From positions 62,001 through 126,000 of the forward strand of contig NZ_CAKZJO010000086.1 of assembly GCF_936943645.1 (NCBI RefSeq): a DNA stretch of 64,000 nucleotides. The letters run 5' to 3'. Shown piece by piece: positions 1-11,726 of this stretch. Below the pieces are notes generated by a model, which did no database searches, was not told the origin of the DNA, and was given only the letters and a program-made list of their open reading frames with translations. A program made the translations under genes and the position numbers. The stretch comes from an uncultured Bradyrhizobium sp. (lineage in GTDB: Bacteria > Pseudomonadota > Alphaproteobacteria > Rhizobiales > Xanthobacteraceae). Positions within the stretch are counted from its first letter, which is position 1, and every line of letters starts with the position of its first letter.

Positions 1-91
1 CCCGCGAAGGCGGGGCATCCAGTACTCCGCGGCGTTCGTTCAGGTCACGAAGGTCACGGCGTACTGGATTGCCCGCCTTCGCGGGCAATGA
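1..91. repeat. Extragenic palindrome at left edge
   Basis: Two arms, CCCGCGAAGGCGGG near the left edge and CCCGCCTTCGCGGG near 79-92, flank matching inner segments (CATCCAGTA and TACTGGATT), so the block can fold into a long hairpin. It ends 17 bases from the sucA stop. The arms and the CAATGACA tail resemble the interspersed palindromes seen at 43318 and 59914. It may act as a processing or termination hairpin for the suc transcript; that role is inference. Confidence 0.7.
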
Positions 92-108
92 CAGAGTTTA
101 AAAACGTC

Positions 109-3066
<2,958 letters not shown>

Positions 3067-3203
3067 ACTGGAGTTCCTGGCGATTTCGGTTCGCGCATAA
3101 CAAACGGCGCTGGCACCGAGCTCCCCGGCAGAGGCTCGGCGCGACAGGCACCCTTTACCCTATTTGCTGCGAAACTTCGCCCGGAAAAGCACGAAGAAGT
3201 GAA

Positions 3204-4088
3204 TTAGCCCTTCAACTTTTCGGCAAGCGTATGGCCGAGGCGGGCGGGCGACGGGGACACTGTAATCCCTGCCGATTTCATCGCTTCGGTCTTGGAACCG
3301 GCGTCGCCCTTGCCGCCCGAGATGATCGCACCGGCATGGCCCATGCGGCGACCGGGAGGGGCAGTGACACCCGCGATGAAGCCGACCATCGGCTTCTTGC
3401 GGCCGCGCTTGGCCTCGTCCTTGAGGAACTGGGCGGCGTCCTCCTCGGCGGAACCGCCGATCTCGCCGATCATGATGATCGACTCGGTCTTGGGGTCGGC
3501 CAGCAGCATTTCGAGGACGTCGATGAACTCGGTTCCCTTGACCGGGTCGCCGCCGATGCCGACCGCGGTGGTCTGGCCGAGGCCTTCCTGGGAGGTCTGG
3601 AACACGGCTTCGTAGGTCAGCGTGCCCGAACGGGAAACGATGCCGACGGAACCGGTCTTGAAGATGTTGGCGGGCATGATGCCGATCTTGCACTCGCCGG
3701 CGGTCATGACGCCCGGGCAGTTCGGCCCGATCAGGCGCGACTTGGAGCCGATCAGCGAGCGCTTCACGCGCACCATGTCGACGACGGGAATGCCCTCGGT
3801 GATGCAGACGATCAGCGGTATCTCGGCGTCGATGGCTTCGCAGATCGCATCCGCCGCGCCCGGCGGCGGCACGTAGATCACCGAGGCATCGGCGCCGGTC
3901 TTCTCACGCGCATCGCGCACGGTGTCGAACACGGGCAGGCCGAGATGCGTCGAGCCGCCTTTTCCCGGCGAGGTGCCGCCGACCATCTTGGTGCCGTAGG
4001 CGATCGCGGCCTCGGAGTGGAAGGTGCCGTTCTTGCCGGTGAAGCCCTGGCAGATGACCTTGGTGTTCTTGTCGATCAGGATGGACAT
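3204..4088 (-). CDS. sucD: Succinyl-CoA ligase alpha subunit
   Basis: Alpha subunit of succinyl-CoA synthetase, which makes succinate with substrate-level phosphorylation in the TCA cycle. The 294-residue protein has the N-terminal CoA-binding Rossmann domain (KVICQGFTGKNGTFHSE near residues 10-26) and a C-terminal ligase domain. The phosphohistidine is expected in RRMGHAGAIISGG near residues 252-264. The partner subunit sucC lies just upstream on the same strand, but a DUF1579 gene sits between the two, where many alphaproteobacteria have sucC and sucD adjacent. The 36-base gap from that gene and the 137-base gap to sucA suggest one transcript. Confidence 0.98.
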   Translation of the reverse strand: MSILIDKNTKVICQGFTGKNGTFHSEAAIAYGTKMVGGTSPGKGGSTHLGLPVFDTVRDAREKTGADASVIYVPPPGAADAICEAIDAEIPLIVCITEGIPVVDMVRVKRSLIGSKSRLIGPNCPGVMTAGECKIGIMPANIFKTGSVGIVSRSGTLTYEAVFQTSQEGLGQTTAVGIGGDPVKGTEFIDVLEMLLADPKTESIIMIGEIGGSAEEDAAQFLKDEAKRGRKKPMVGFIAGVTAPPGRRMGHAGAIISGGKGDAGSKTEAMKSAGITVSPSPARLGHTLAEKLKG

Positions 4089-4124
4089 GAGGTCTGCTTT
4101 CGCGAAACTAACGGAGTGAGAGGG

Positions 4125-4604
4125 TCAGTGGATGCGGCGGTAGACGCCGGTGAGCACGTCGGCCCAGCCTTCCGCATCCGGTGAGAACTGAATCTTCAGC
4201 GAGTAGGAATTGTCGTCGATGATCTCGTAGACATGGCGCGCATTGCCGCGGAGCGAGCCGCGCACCAGCGTCAGGGTCTTGCCGACCCACCCGCCGGAAG
4301 CGGGCGAGGGCGGGGTGTAGCCGAGCGAGTCGTACCAGAACAATTTGTAGGTCCGGTCGTCGCGATCGTAGGTGAAGATGCCGTGGGTGGCGAAGACCTG
4401 CTTGCCGTCGCGCATCTGGACACTGTCCTGGATCAGGTAGAATCCATTGAGGTCCATGCGCGCGACGGTGCGCGAGGTCGCCGGCCCGCCGGCCGTCCAG
4501 CGCGACGGGAAGACCATCTCCTCGCCATCCCATTCGCCGGCGAACGCGGCAAGACGCGCGTGCTCGGGAAGCGGAGATGATGCGGCGAGATGGTCCTGGG
4601 CCAT
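4125..4604 (-). CDS. DUF1579-type protein inside the suc operon
   Basis: The 159-residue protein opens its core with LAAFAGEWDGEE and continues with alternating strands such as FYLIQDSVQMRDGK and GIFTYDRDDRTYKLFWYDS. This fits the DUF1579 / lipocalin-like beta-barrel family, whose biochemical function is not established. It has no signal peptide or membrane segment. Its ATG at 4604 lies 4 bases after the sucC stop, and a strong GGGAGG ribosome site lies within the sucC end, so translation is probably coupled to sucC. Location between two subunits of one enzyme suggests co-expression with succinyl-CoA synthetase, but a functional link is only inference. Confidence 0.8.
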   Translation of the reverse strand: MAQDHLAASSPLPEHARLAAFAGEWDGEEMVFPSRWTAGGPATSRTVARMDLNGFYLIQDSVQMRDGKQVFATHGIFTYDRDDRTYKLFWYDSLGYTPPSPASGGWVGKTLTLVRGSLRGNARHVYEIIDDNSYSLKIQFSPDAEGWADVLTGVYRRIH

Positions 4605-4608
4605 GGCC

Positions 4609-5805
<1,197 letters not shown>

Positions 5806-5964
5806 ATGGTCGCTCCCTGAACCCGCGGGCGGTGACCTCTTGGGCCCACCTCAGTCTTGTGGCTGGCATACCATATACCACAGGAACTGCAACCCGGATT
5901 CTTTGACATCGATCTGGACTGCCGACCCGGAGCCTGTCCCGACAACCCGGCCCCGGAAATGAAA

Positions 5965-5995
5965 CCGCCGAAGACCGGTTTTCGGGCTTCGGCGG
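5965..5995 (-). terminator. Hairpin downstream of mdh
   Basis: A perfect 9-bp stem (CCGCCGAAG at 5965-5973, CTTCGGCGG at 5987-5995) with a 13-base loop. On the minus strand the stem is followed by a T-rich TTTCATTT. It begins 14 bases after the mdh stop, so it probably terminates or attenuates the mdh transcript before sucC. Confidence 0.7.
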
Positions 5996-6009
5996 GACGT
6001 GCTTGGCGC

Positions 6010-6978
6010 TTAGCGGCCGAGAAGATCGGGGGCGATCTTCTTGCAGGCGTCGACCAGGCCCTGGACGGCGCCGACCGACTTGTCGAAGGCTTCGCGGTCC
6101 TTGCCGGCGAGCTCGATCTCGACGACGCGCTCGACACCCTTGGAGCCGATCACGACGGGCACGCCGACATACATGTCCTTCACGCTGTATTCGCCGTTCA
6201 GGTAGGCGGCGCAGGGCAGGACGCGCTTCTTGTCACGCAGATAGCTCTCGGCCATCGCGATCGCCGAGGCGGCCGGGGCGTAGAAGGCCGAGCCGGTCTT
6301 GAGCAGGTTGACGATCTCGGCGCCGCCGTTGCGCGTGCGGTCGACGATCTCGTCGAGGCGCGCCTGCGAGGTCCAGCCCATCTTGACGAGGTCGGGCAGC
6401 GGGATGCCGGCGACGGTGGAGTACTTCACCAGCGGCACCATGGTGTCGCCGTGGCCGCCGAGCACGAAGGCGGTGACGTCTTCGACGGAGACGTTGAACT
6501 CGTCGGCCAGGAAGTAGCGGAAGCGCGCCGAATCCAGCACGCCGGCCATGCCGACGACCTTCTTGTGCGGCAGGCCCGAGGCCTTCTGCAGCGCCCAGAC
6601 CATGGCGTCGAGCGGGTTGGTGATGCAGATGACGAACGCGTCGGGCGCGTACTTCTTGATGCCCGCACCGACCTGCTCCATGACCTTGAGGTTGATGGAG
6701 AGGAGGTCGTCGCGGCTCATGCCGGGCTTGCGCGGCACGCCGGCGGTGACGATGCAGACCTTGGCGTTGTCGAGCGCTTCGTAAGAGTTGGCGCCGGTGT
6801 AGTGCGCGTCGAAACCGTCGACCGGCGAGGACTGCGCGATGTCGAGTGCCTTGCCCTGCGGCACGCCCTCGGCGATGTCGAACATCACGACGTCGCCCAG
6901 TTCTTTCAGGCCGATGAGGTGAGCCAGCGTTCCGCCGATCTGACCGGAGCCAATCAAAGCAATCTTGTCGCGCGCCAT
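6010..6978 (-). CDS. mdh: Malate dehydrogenase
   Basis: NAD-dependent malate dehydrogenase of the LDH-like class used by alphaproteobacteria; it oxidises malate to oxaloacetate in the TCA cycle. The product is 322 residues from the ATG at 6978, which follows AGGACAG at good spacing. A longer reading from 6999 would add seven residues without homology. Key features are the Rossmann glycines in ALIGSGQIGGTLAHL (about residues 7-21), ITNPLDAMVW, the substrate-binding GMSRDD loop and the catalytic histidine in GGHGDTMVPL. It heads the mdh-sucC-sucD-sucA group; a hairpin lies just downstream. Confidence 0.97.
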   Translation of the reverse strand: MARDKIALIGSGQIGGTLAHLIGLKELGDVVMFDIAEGVPQGKALDIAQSSPVDGFDAHYTGANSYEALDNAKVCIVTAGVPRKPGMSRDDLLSINLKVMEQVGAGIKKYAPDAFVICITNPLDAMVWALQKASGLPHKKVVGMAGVLDSARFRYFLADEFNVSVEDVTAFVLGGHGDTMVPLVKYSTVAGIPLPDLVKMGWTSQARLDEIVDRTRNGGAEIVNLLKTGSAFYAPAASAIAMAESYLRDKKRVLPCAAYLNGEYSVKDMYVGVPVVIGSKGVERVVEIELAGKDREAFDKSVGAVQGLVDACKKIAPDLLGR

Positions 6979-7196
6979 GTGAACCTGTCCTTTAGACACG
7001 TAAGGTGGGGAAAACTGAGAGGGTGGTTATCCCTTTCGCCTCCCCCGTTCAAGTCGCCCAATGCCCAATTGTCGGGCTTGGCGCGTTTACGAGCGCAACC
7101 CGGTCATTCCCGCGCCGCGCAGGCGTTAACCCGAAAGTGACGCACCGGATTTCAGGGCGCGCGGCGGCCTCAAATGACAGCGCTGGCAAATAGGAC

Positions 7197-8384
7197 TTAA
7201 GTCTCCACCAGGCCCTTGGTGGAGCCGCTGGCGGTGGAATCCTTGCGGCCATGCGCCAGCGCCAGATAGGATTCCGAGCTCATCTCGATCAGCCGCGAGG
7301 CCGTCCGCTTGAACTCCATGGCCTCAACGCCCTCATGGGCGAGGTACAGCGAGATCGGGTTGGCGTCGGCCGAGGCCATCAGCTTCACCGCATTGTCATA
7401 GAGCGTGTCGATCAGCGTGATGAAGCGCTTGGCGGCGTTGCGCTGGGAGAGATCCAGCACTGGGATACGGTCGACCAGGATGGTGTGATAGTCGTGCGCC
7501 AGCCTGAGGTAATCCGATGCGCCGAGCGGCTTCTCGCAGAGATCGGCGAACGAGAACCGCGCCACGCCGTGCGCCGAGCACGGCACGTGCAGGATGCGGC
7601 CCTTGATCGAAATGTCGCGCGAGCGGCATTTGGCGCCGCCCGACATGCGCGACCAGGCACGGTCGAGCGCGGCATCCGCATCGGCGTCCGCCGGCGTCAG
7701 CCACATCGGCACGCCCTGCAGCTTCTCCAGCCGGAAGTCGGTGCGCGCGTCGAGCCGTGCGACGTCCATGTGGTCGGTGATCTGCTTGATGAAGGGCAGG
7801 AACAGCGAGCGGTTCAGCCCGCCCTTGTAGAGATCGTCGGGCGCGACGTTGGAGGTCGCGACCACGACGGTGCCGAGCTCGAACAGTTTGGCGAACAGGC
7901 GCCCGAGGATCATCGCGTCCGCGATGTCGGTGACGTGGAATTCGTCGAAGCAGAGCAGCCAGCTCTCCTCGAAGATCGCGTTCGCGGTCAGGGCAATGAC
8001 GTCGCCATCGGCGATGTCGCCGCGCGCGATGCTCTGGCGATAGTCGTAGATGCGCTCATGCACGTCGGCCATGAACTCGTGGAAATGCGCGCGCCGCTTG
8101 TGCTCGACCGAGGAGTGCTGGAAGAACAGGTCCATCAGCATGGTCTTGCCACGGCCGACCTCGCCATGGATGTAGAGCCCGCGCGGCGCCTCGTCCTTGT
8201 CACCGCCGCCGAACAGACGGGCGAGCAGCCCCTGCTTGCGCTGCGGACTGTAGTTCGCAAGCCGCAGATCCAGCGCCGCATAGGCTTCGGCGACCTCGGC
8301 CTGCGCCGCATCCGGCTCGATCGCACCGGAGGCGATCTGGGCCTGATACGCTTCGCTGAAGGGGGAGTTGGGGGTCGAGAGCAT
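7197..8384 (-). CDS. zapE: Cell division ATPase ZapE (AFG1-like)
   Basis: AFG1/ZapE-family P-loop ATPase; in other bacteria ZapE acts at the Z-ring, and AFG1 relatives help quality control of membrane proteins. The 395-residue product has Walker A GEVGRGKT at about residues 74-81 and Walker B LLCFDEFHVTD about 60 residues later, with the family motif TSN downstream. No signal peptide is present. It is separate from the TCA genes (218-base gap to the mdh start) and borders the low-GC accessory pocket on its upstream side. The gap at 7000-7196 shows nothing recognisable beyond mdh promoter space. Confidence 0.93.
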   Translation of the reverse strand: MLSTPNSPFSEAYQAQIASGAIEPDAAQAEVAEAYAALDLRLANYSPQRKQGLLARLFGGGDKDEAPRGLYIHGEVGRGKTMLMDLFFQHSSVEHKRRAHFHEFMADVHERIYDYRQSIARGDIADGDVIALTANAIFEESWLLCFDEFHVTDIADAMILGRLFAKLFELGTVVVATSNVAPDDLYKGGLNRSLFLPFIKQITDHMDVARLDARTDFRLEKLQGVPMWLTPADADADAALDRAWSRMSGGAKCRSRDISIKGRILHVPCSAHGVARFSFADLCEKPLGASDYLRLAHDYHTILVDRIPVLDLSQRNAAKRFITLIDTLYDNAVKLMASADANPISLYLAHEGVEAMEFKRTASRLIEMSSESYLALAHGRKDSTASGSTKGLVET

Positions 8385-8495
8385 GGCCCTTTACCGCCAG
8401 AGACGGATGGAAATTGCAAGCCGTGAATTGGTGGACGGGGTATGCGGATTTCTCTTCCCGCCCGCTTGGACGCGGCATCTGTCGCCCGGCGCCCC

Positions 8496-9668
8496 CTATG
8501 CGGGCTGCTGGATGCCGTCAGCCTCCACAATGAAGCGAGCACGTTCGTACAACTCGTCAAAGGTGATGATCGCAGGCCGGATCAGGTTTCTTCTATAAAG
8601 CTCGAATGATCGGAATTTGCGTTCGTTGATGCCACGTGGTGCTTGAAACTCGCTGAGACTTCCGCAGATCACAAATGATCGAGGTTCAGTCGTGAACAGG
8701 GTCTCGCCGGTCGGGTTGCCCTCCCCATCCACAATCGCCTCACGCGCCTGCCATTGCTCAAGCGCCGCCGAAACTGTGCCCTGTATCTGGGCGACAGCCC
8801 CCGACAGCTCTTTGGACGGCTGCCAGACGCCCGCGCGATAACTACTCTCTGCGACCAAGTCTGTATCGTGGCGCTTGATCTCTACGAAGCAAGTCGTACT
8901 CAGCATCGCGCTCGACTTCAGCAACGCATCTACGCGCTTGCCCGGACCGGTGAGATCGAACCCCCGCACAGTTTGCTCAAGCCCGCGCTCATCTAGCGGA
9001 CCAAAATGGATCAACGATAGACCGCAGCCGAAAATCCACGGATTGGCCTCAAAGAATTTCTGCCAGACATCTTCCGGTCCCTTGGGGTGCTCGCGCAGAA
9101 CCACTTCGAAGTAAGCAGAGTCTGTCACCAGCCGCTTGAACTTCAGCAACTGCTTACGCCGATGGCCCAACGCAACGATATCTTCGCTGGTGATTTCGGT
9201 ACGCGCGAAAGCCGCGAGCAGCTCCTGGTTGTCCCTAGCTAGCCTCTTAACCTGGATGGGATTGAGGAGGAGCTTCTCAAGGTCGGCGTCCGTGATGTTG
9301 ATCTTGCCCTCGTTCGGGAAATGGACGCGTTTGATGTTCGAGAGAAATTTTAGAAGCGTTGCGATTTCCCCCGGAAGAAGGGTGAAGTGCTCCCGTCCTC
9401 GGCCGTTGTTGGTGAATTTTTTATTTGTGACGGTCCGAAATGAGCGATCATCCTCGACAAAGGTCGCCTTGATCTGAAAGCGGCCGCCCCGCGTGGTACG
9501 AAGGACGATCTCGTCCTTCACAAGCGCAAACTCATACCCTCCCTCCCCATCAATGTACTTATTGGCGATTCGAAGCCGCTGGCCGCTAAGCGTTGGAAAG
9601 GAAGGACCAACGTAGGTCTTGTCGGTCCTGCTTCTCGAAAAGATCGTGTAGTCGTCGGCCTCACTCAT
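8496..9668 (-). CDS. sduA: Shedu-type (SduA, DUF4263) anti-phage nuclease
   Basis: The 390-residue protein matches the Shedu single-gene defence family. Its C-terminal half has a PD-(D/E)XK-like nuclease core: FFEANPWIFG at about residues 205-214, then GKRVDALL with Asp247, FVEIKRHDT with Glu263 and Lys265, and the glutamine-rich helix SGAVAQIQGTV near 289-299. The N-terminal ~190 residues are a variable region with beta-rich character, expected to sense a trigger. Established knowledge is that Shedu proteins protect against phage by nuclease activity; the trigger here is unknown. The ATG at 9668 is the only convincing start. Base composition is visibly less GC-rich than zapE and thpR, suggesting horizontal gain. 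All three core catalytic residues are present, so it should be active. Confidence 0.87.
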   Translation of the reverse strand: MSEADDYTIFSRSRTDKTYVGPSFPTLSGQRLRIANKYIDGEGGYEFALVKDEIVLRTTRGGRFQIKATFVEDDRSFRTVTNKKFTNNGRGREHFTLLPGEIATLLKFLSNIKRVHFPNEGKINITDADLEKLLLNPIQVKRLARDNQELLAAFARTEITSEDIVALGHRRKQLLKFKRLVTDSAYFEVVLREHPKGPEDVWQKFFEANPWIFGCGLSLIHFGPLDERGLEQTVRGFDLTGPGKRVDALLKSSAMLSTTCFVEIKRHDTDLVAESSYRAGVWQPSKELSGAVAQIQGTVSAALEQWQAREAIVDGEGNPTGETLFTTEPRSFVICGSLSEFQAPRGINERKFRSFELYRRNLIRPAIITFDELYERARFIVEADGIQQPA

Positions 9669-9812
9669 TCGCGATGCCCTCCGTAGGCAGGCAGTTTACC
9701 TAGACCACTGGGGGTCAAGGCCAATATAGCGCCATCAGGAAACCTGTTCGATTTTTGTTCTCGGCTTCGGCGTTTCCATATTTCGATCTCTCAAGGTAGA
9801 ATATCCCCGACG

Positions 9813-9828
9813 AGGTACCTAGGAACCT
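9813..9828 (+). promoter_or_regulatory. Tandem AGGNACCT operator candidate
   Basis: Two adjacent 8-base palindromic units, AGGTACCT (9813-9820) and AGGAACCT (9821-9828), sit directly before the antitoxin ATG at 9833. A possible -10 TAGAAT lies at 9797-9802. VapB-type antitoxins commonly repress their own promoter through such repeats, so this is a plausible autoregulatory site; the same bases may also serve as the ribosome site. Confidence 0.4.
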
Positions 9829-9832
9829 GGAC

Positions 9833-10087
9833 ATGGCGTTAAGCATCAAGGACCCCGAAACCGAGCAATTGGCCCGGAGTCTGGCGCAATTGACAGGGGA
9901 GAACATCACGACTGCGACCAAGCGCGCGATCGAGGAACGATTGCGCCGGCTCAACGCTCAAACGCGCAAGGACGCGCTGCTCGAAGACCTCGCCGAGATC
10001 AGACGGCGCTGGAGCGAAATGCGTGTCGTGGACGACCGCACGCCGGAGGAAATTCTCGGATACGACGAGCATGGATTGCCACGCTGA
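9833..10087 (+). CDS. VapB-type antitoxin (PSK/Rv0623-like)
   Basis: The 84-residue protein starts MALSIKDPETEQLARSLAQLTGENITTATKRAIEERLRR, the typical N-terminal DNA-binding half of PSK-operon/Rv0623-type VapB antitoxins. The C-terminal part, ending EEILGYDEHGLPR, is the usual toxin-wrapping tail. Its TGA stop shares one base with the ATG of the downstream PIN-domain toxin (TGATG), giving translational coupling. Expected role: neutralise the toxin and repress the operon. It sits in a low-GC accessory pocket next to the Shedu gene. Confidence 0.88.
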   Translation: MALSIKDPETEQLARSLAQLTGENITTATKRAIEERLRRLNAQTRKDALLEDLAEIRRRWSEMRVVDDRTPEEILGYDEHGLPR

Positions 10088-10491
10088 TGGTGATCGACAC
10101 ATCGGCGATCGTGGCCATCGCGCTCAACGAAGACGATGCAGCCGATATTGAGCGACTGATCGTGGATGATCCGATCCGCCTGATCTCTGCAGCCACAGTG
10201 CTTGAAGCAACGATGGTGATCGAGACCCGGCTGGGCGATGCAGGCGGGCGCGAGTTCGATCTCTGGCTCGTCAAGATCGGCGCCGAGATCGTCGCAGTCG
10301 ATGCCGTGCAAGTCGATGCAGCACGGCGCGCGTGGCGGCGTTACGGGAAGGGACGACACGCCGCATCGCTCAACTACGGTGATTGCTTTTCTTATGCGCT
10401 CGCCACCACTCGCAGCGAACCGCTGCTGTTCAAGGGCGAGGACTTTGCGAAGACCGACGTCAACCGATCGGGCGCATTGCAACCGCGATAA
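10087..10491 (+). CDS. VapC-type PIN-domain ribonuclease toxin
   Basis: A 134-residue PIN-domain protein. The acidic residues expected to bind Mg are visible: Asp4 in MVIDTSAIVAI, Glu40 in SAATVLEATMVIE, and Asp near residue 98 in LNYGDCFSYALA, followed by LLFKGEDF with a further Asp. VapC toxins cleave tRNA or rRNA when free of antitoxin. The start overlaps the antitoxin stop by one base. Its last 32 bases overlap, tail to tail, the 3' end of a minus-strand membrane-protein gene. All key residues look intact, so the toxin should be functional. Confidence 0.9.
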   Translation: MVIDTSAIVAIALNEDDAADIERLIVDDPIRLISAATVLEATMVIETRLGDAGGREFDLWLVKIGAEIVAVDAVQVDAARRAWRRYGKGRHAASLNYGDCFSYALATTRSEPLLFKGEDFAKTDVNRSGALQPR

Positions 10492-11002
10492 CGCGGCGAG
10501 GTGCAGAACTACGCGCACAGCACGCAGTCGCCTTCGGCAGGAGCGGCTGCAGGGATTTCATTCCGTATTCTTGTTGCGCCGAAAGCTCGGCCGTCGCCAA
10601 GCCTCCAACGCAGCAGACGGCCATGCTCGACAACCAAACCCAATACCCGGCCCCATAGGCCCGGATGGGATTGAGGATGCCAGCTTCATTCATCATGACT
10701 TCCCGTTGAAGCAGAAACGATGCCGCGACGACGAGTGCAGCCAAGCCTGCACCAAATGCCAAGAATCTCGCGTCAGAGATCCTGTCCGCGACCGCGAGAC
10801 CAAACCATGCCGAAAAAAGCACAGGGTTGGCGAGCCAGGTCCAACTCGTAACGGACGCTAACAGACCGAACGGCCCGGTGATCAAGATGTCGTATCCGCG
10901 CTGGCATGAAGGCGCGCAAAAAGCATCGAGGGACAAGCACCAGACGTACAGCGCAATACTGAGGCCCAGCGAGCCGTATCGCCAAATTTGATCGGCCCGC
11001 AC
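10460..11002 (-). CDS. Small integral membrane protein, unknown function
   Basis: The 180-residue protein has about four hydrophobic stretches: SLGLSIALYVWCLSL near residues 11-25, GPFGLLASVTSWTWLANPVLF near 43-63, FLAFGAGLAALVVAASFLL near 80-98, and YWVWLSSMAVCCVGGLA near 119-135. A Cys pair lies after the first segment (DAFCAPSCQRGYD). No enzymatic motif is visible. The C-terminal ~40 residues, basic and cysteine-containing, come from the stretch that runs toward and overlaps vapC, so the ancestral stop may have been different. Function is unknown; an accessory-pocket origin is suggested by location and composition. Confidence 0.65.
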   Translation of the reverse strand: MRADQIWRYGSLGLSIALYVWCLSLDAFCAPSCQRGYDILITGPFGLLASVTSWTWLANPVLFSAWFGLAVADRISDARFLAFGAGLAALVVAASFLLQREVMMNEAGILNPIRAYGAGYWVWLSSMAVCCVGGLATAELSAQQEYGMKSLQPLLPKATACCARSSAPRRVIAVAMRPIG

Positions 11003-11016
11003 CGTTCGATTTTCCG

Positions 11017-11553
11017 CTACTCACACAGCTCGTAGGCGTCCTCGACCACATACGGCCCGCCGCCGGTGGACGCGCGCGAGGAGAACAAGACAAAACGCTC
11101 GGCCGTGAAGGCCTTGCTCGGGAAGTAGCCGCGCAGCGACAGATAGTCGGCGACGTCGCGATCGCTGGCGTCGTGCAGGCGGGCGAGCGTGACGTGCGGG
11201 ATGTATTTGCGCCCCTCGGGGTTGAGACCGATCCGCTGCATCATGCGTTCGAGCTCGGCCTGCAATTCCATCAGCGGCTTGCTCGGCGCGATGGTGGCGA
11301 CCACCGCGCGCGGCTTGCGGCCGCCGAAACTGGTGAGGCCCTGCACCTTGACCTCGAAAGGCTTGCGGTCGACGCGAAACAGCATCGAGGCGATCTCGTT
11401 GGCGGACATGCCGTCGATATCGCCGATGAAGCGCAGGGTGACGTGATAATTTTCGGGATCGATCCAGCGGGCGCCGGGAAGGCCACCTCGCAAATTGGAA
11501 AGCGTCTGGCCAATTTCGGCCGGGATTTCCAGACCAGTGAACAAACGCGGCAT
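11017..11553 (-). CDS. thpR: RNA 2',3'-cyclic phosphodiesterase
   Basis: A 178-residue 2H-phosphoesterase of the LigT/ThpR family, which opens 2',3'-cyclic phosphate ends of RNA. Both catalytic HxT motifs are present: YHVTLRFIG in the N-terminal half and HVTLARL in the C-terminal half. The start is placed at the ATG at 11553 (MPRLFTGLEIP), preceded by GGGAG nine bases upstream. A longer frame to 11604 adds 17 unrelated residues. The protein should be cytoplasmic and monocistronic; its stop lies 14 bases downstream of the adjacent membrane-protein start. Confidence 0.92.
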   Translation of the reverse strand: MPRLFTGLEIPAEIGQTLSNLRGGLPGARWIDPENYHVTLRFIGDIDGMSANEIASMLFRVDRKPFEVKVQGLTSFGGRKPRAVVATIAPSKPLMELQAELERMMQRIGLNPEGRKYIPHVTLARLHDASDRDVADYLSLRGYFPSKAFTAERFVLFSSRASTGGGPYVVEDAYELCE

Positions 11554-11726
11554 CGTTTCGCACTCCCGATGCTTGGGCATGGTCCCAGGGAAGACCACAT
11601 CCAAATTTTAGAGCCGGTGACGAATCACCGGTACCCTGATTCCTATCGCGTTTGTGTGACTCTGCGAAGCATCGCGCGGGCTACCCCGTGAAAACCCTGG
11701 GAATTAGGGTTAGCGTTGCCTGCTTT

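Noticed and set aside
9669..9832. Mobile element ends flanking the defence pocket
   Set aside because: No inverted repeats, target duplications or transposase fragments could be seen at either border.
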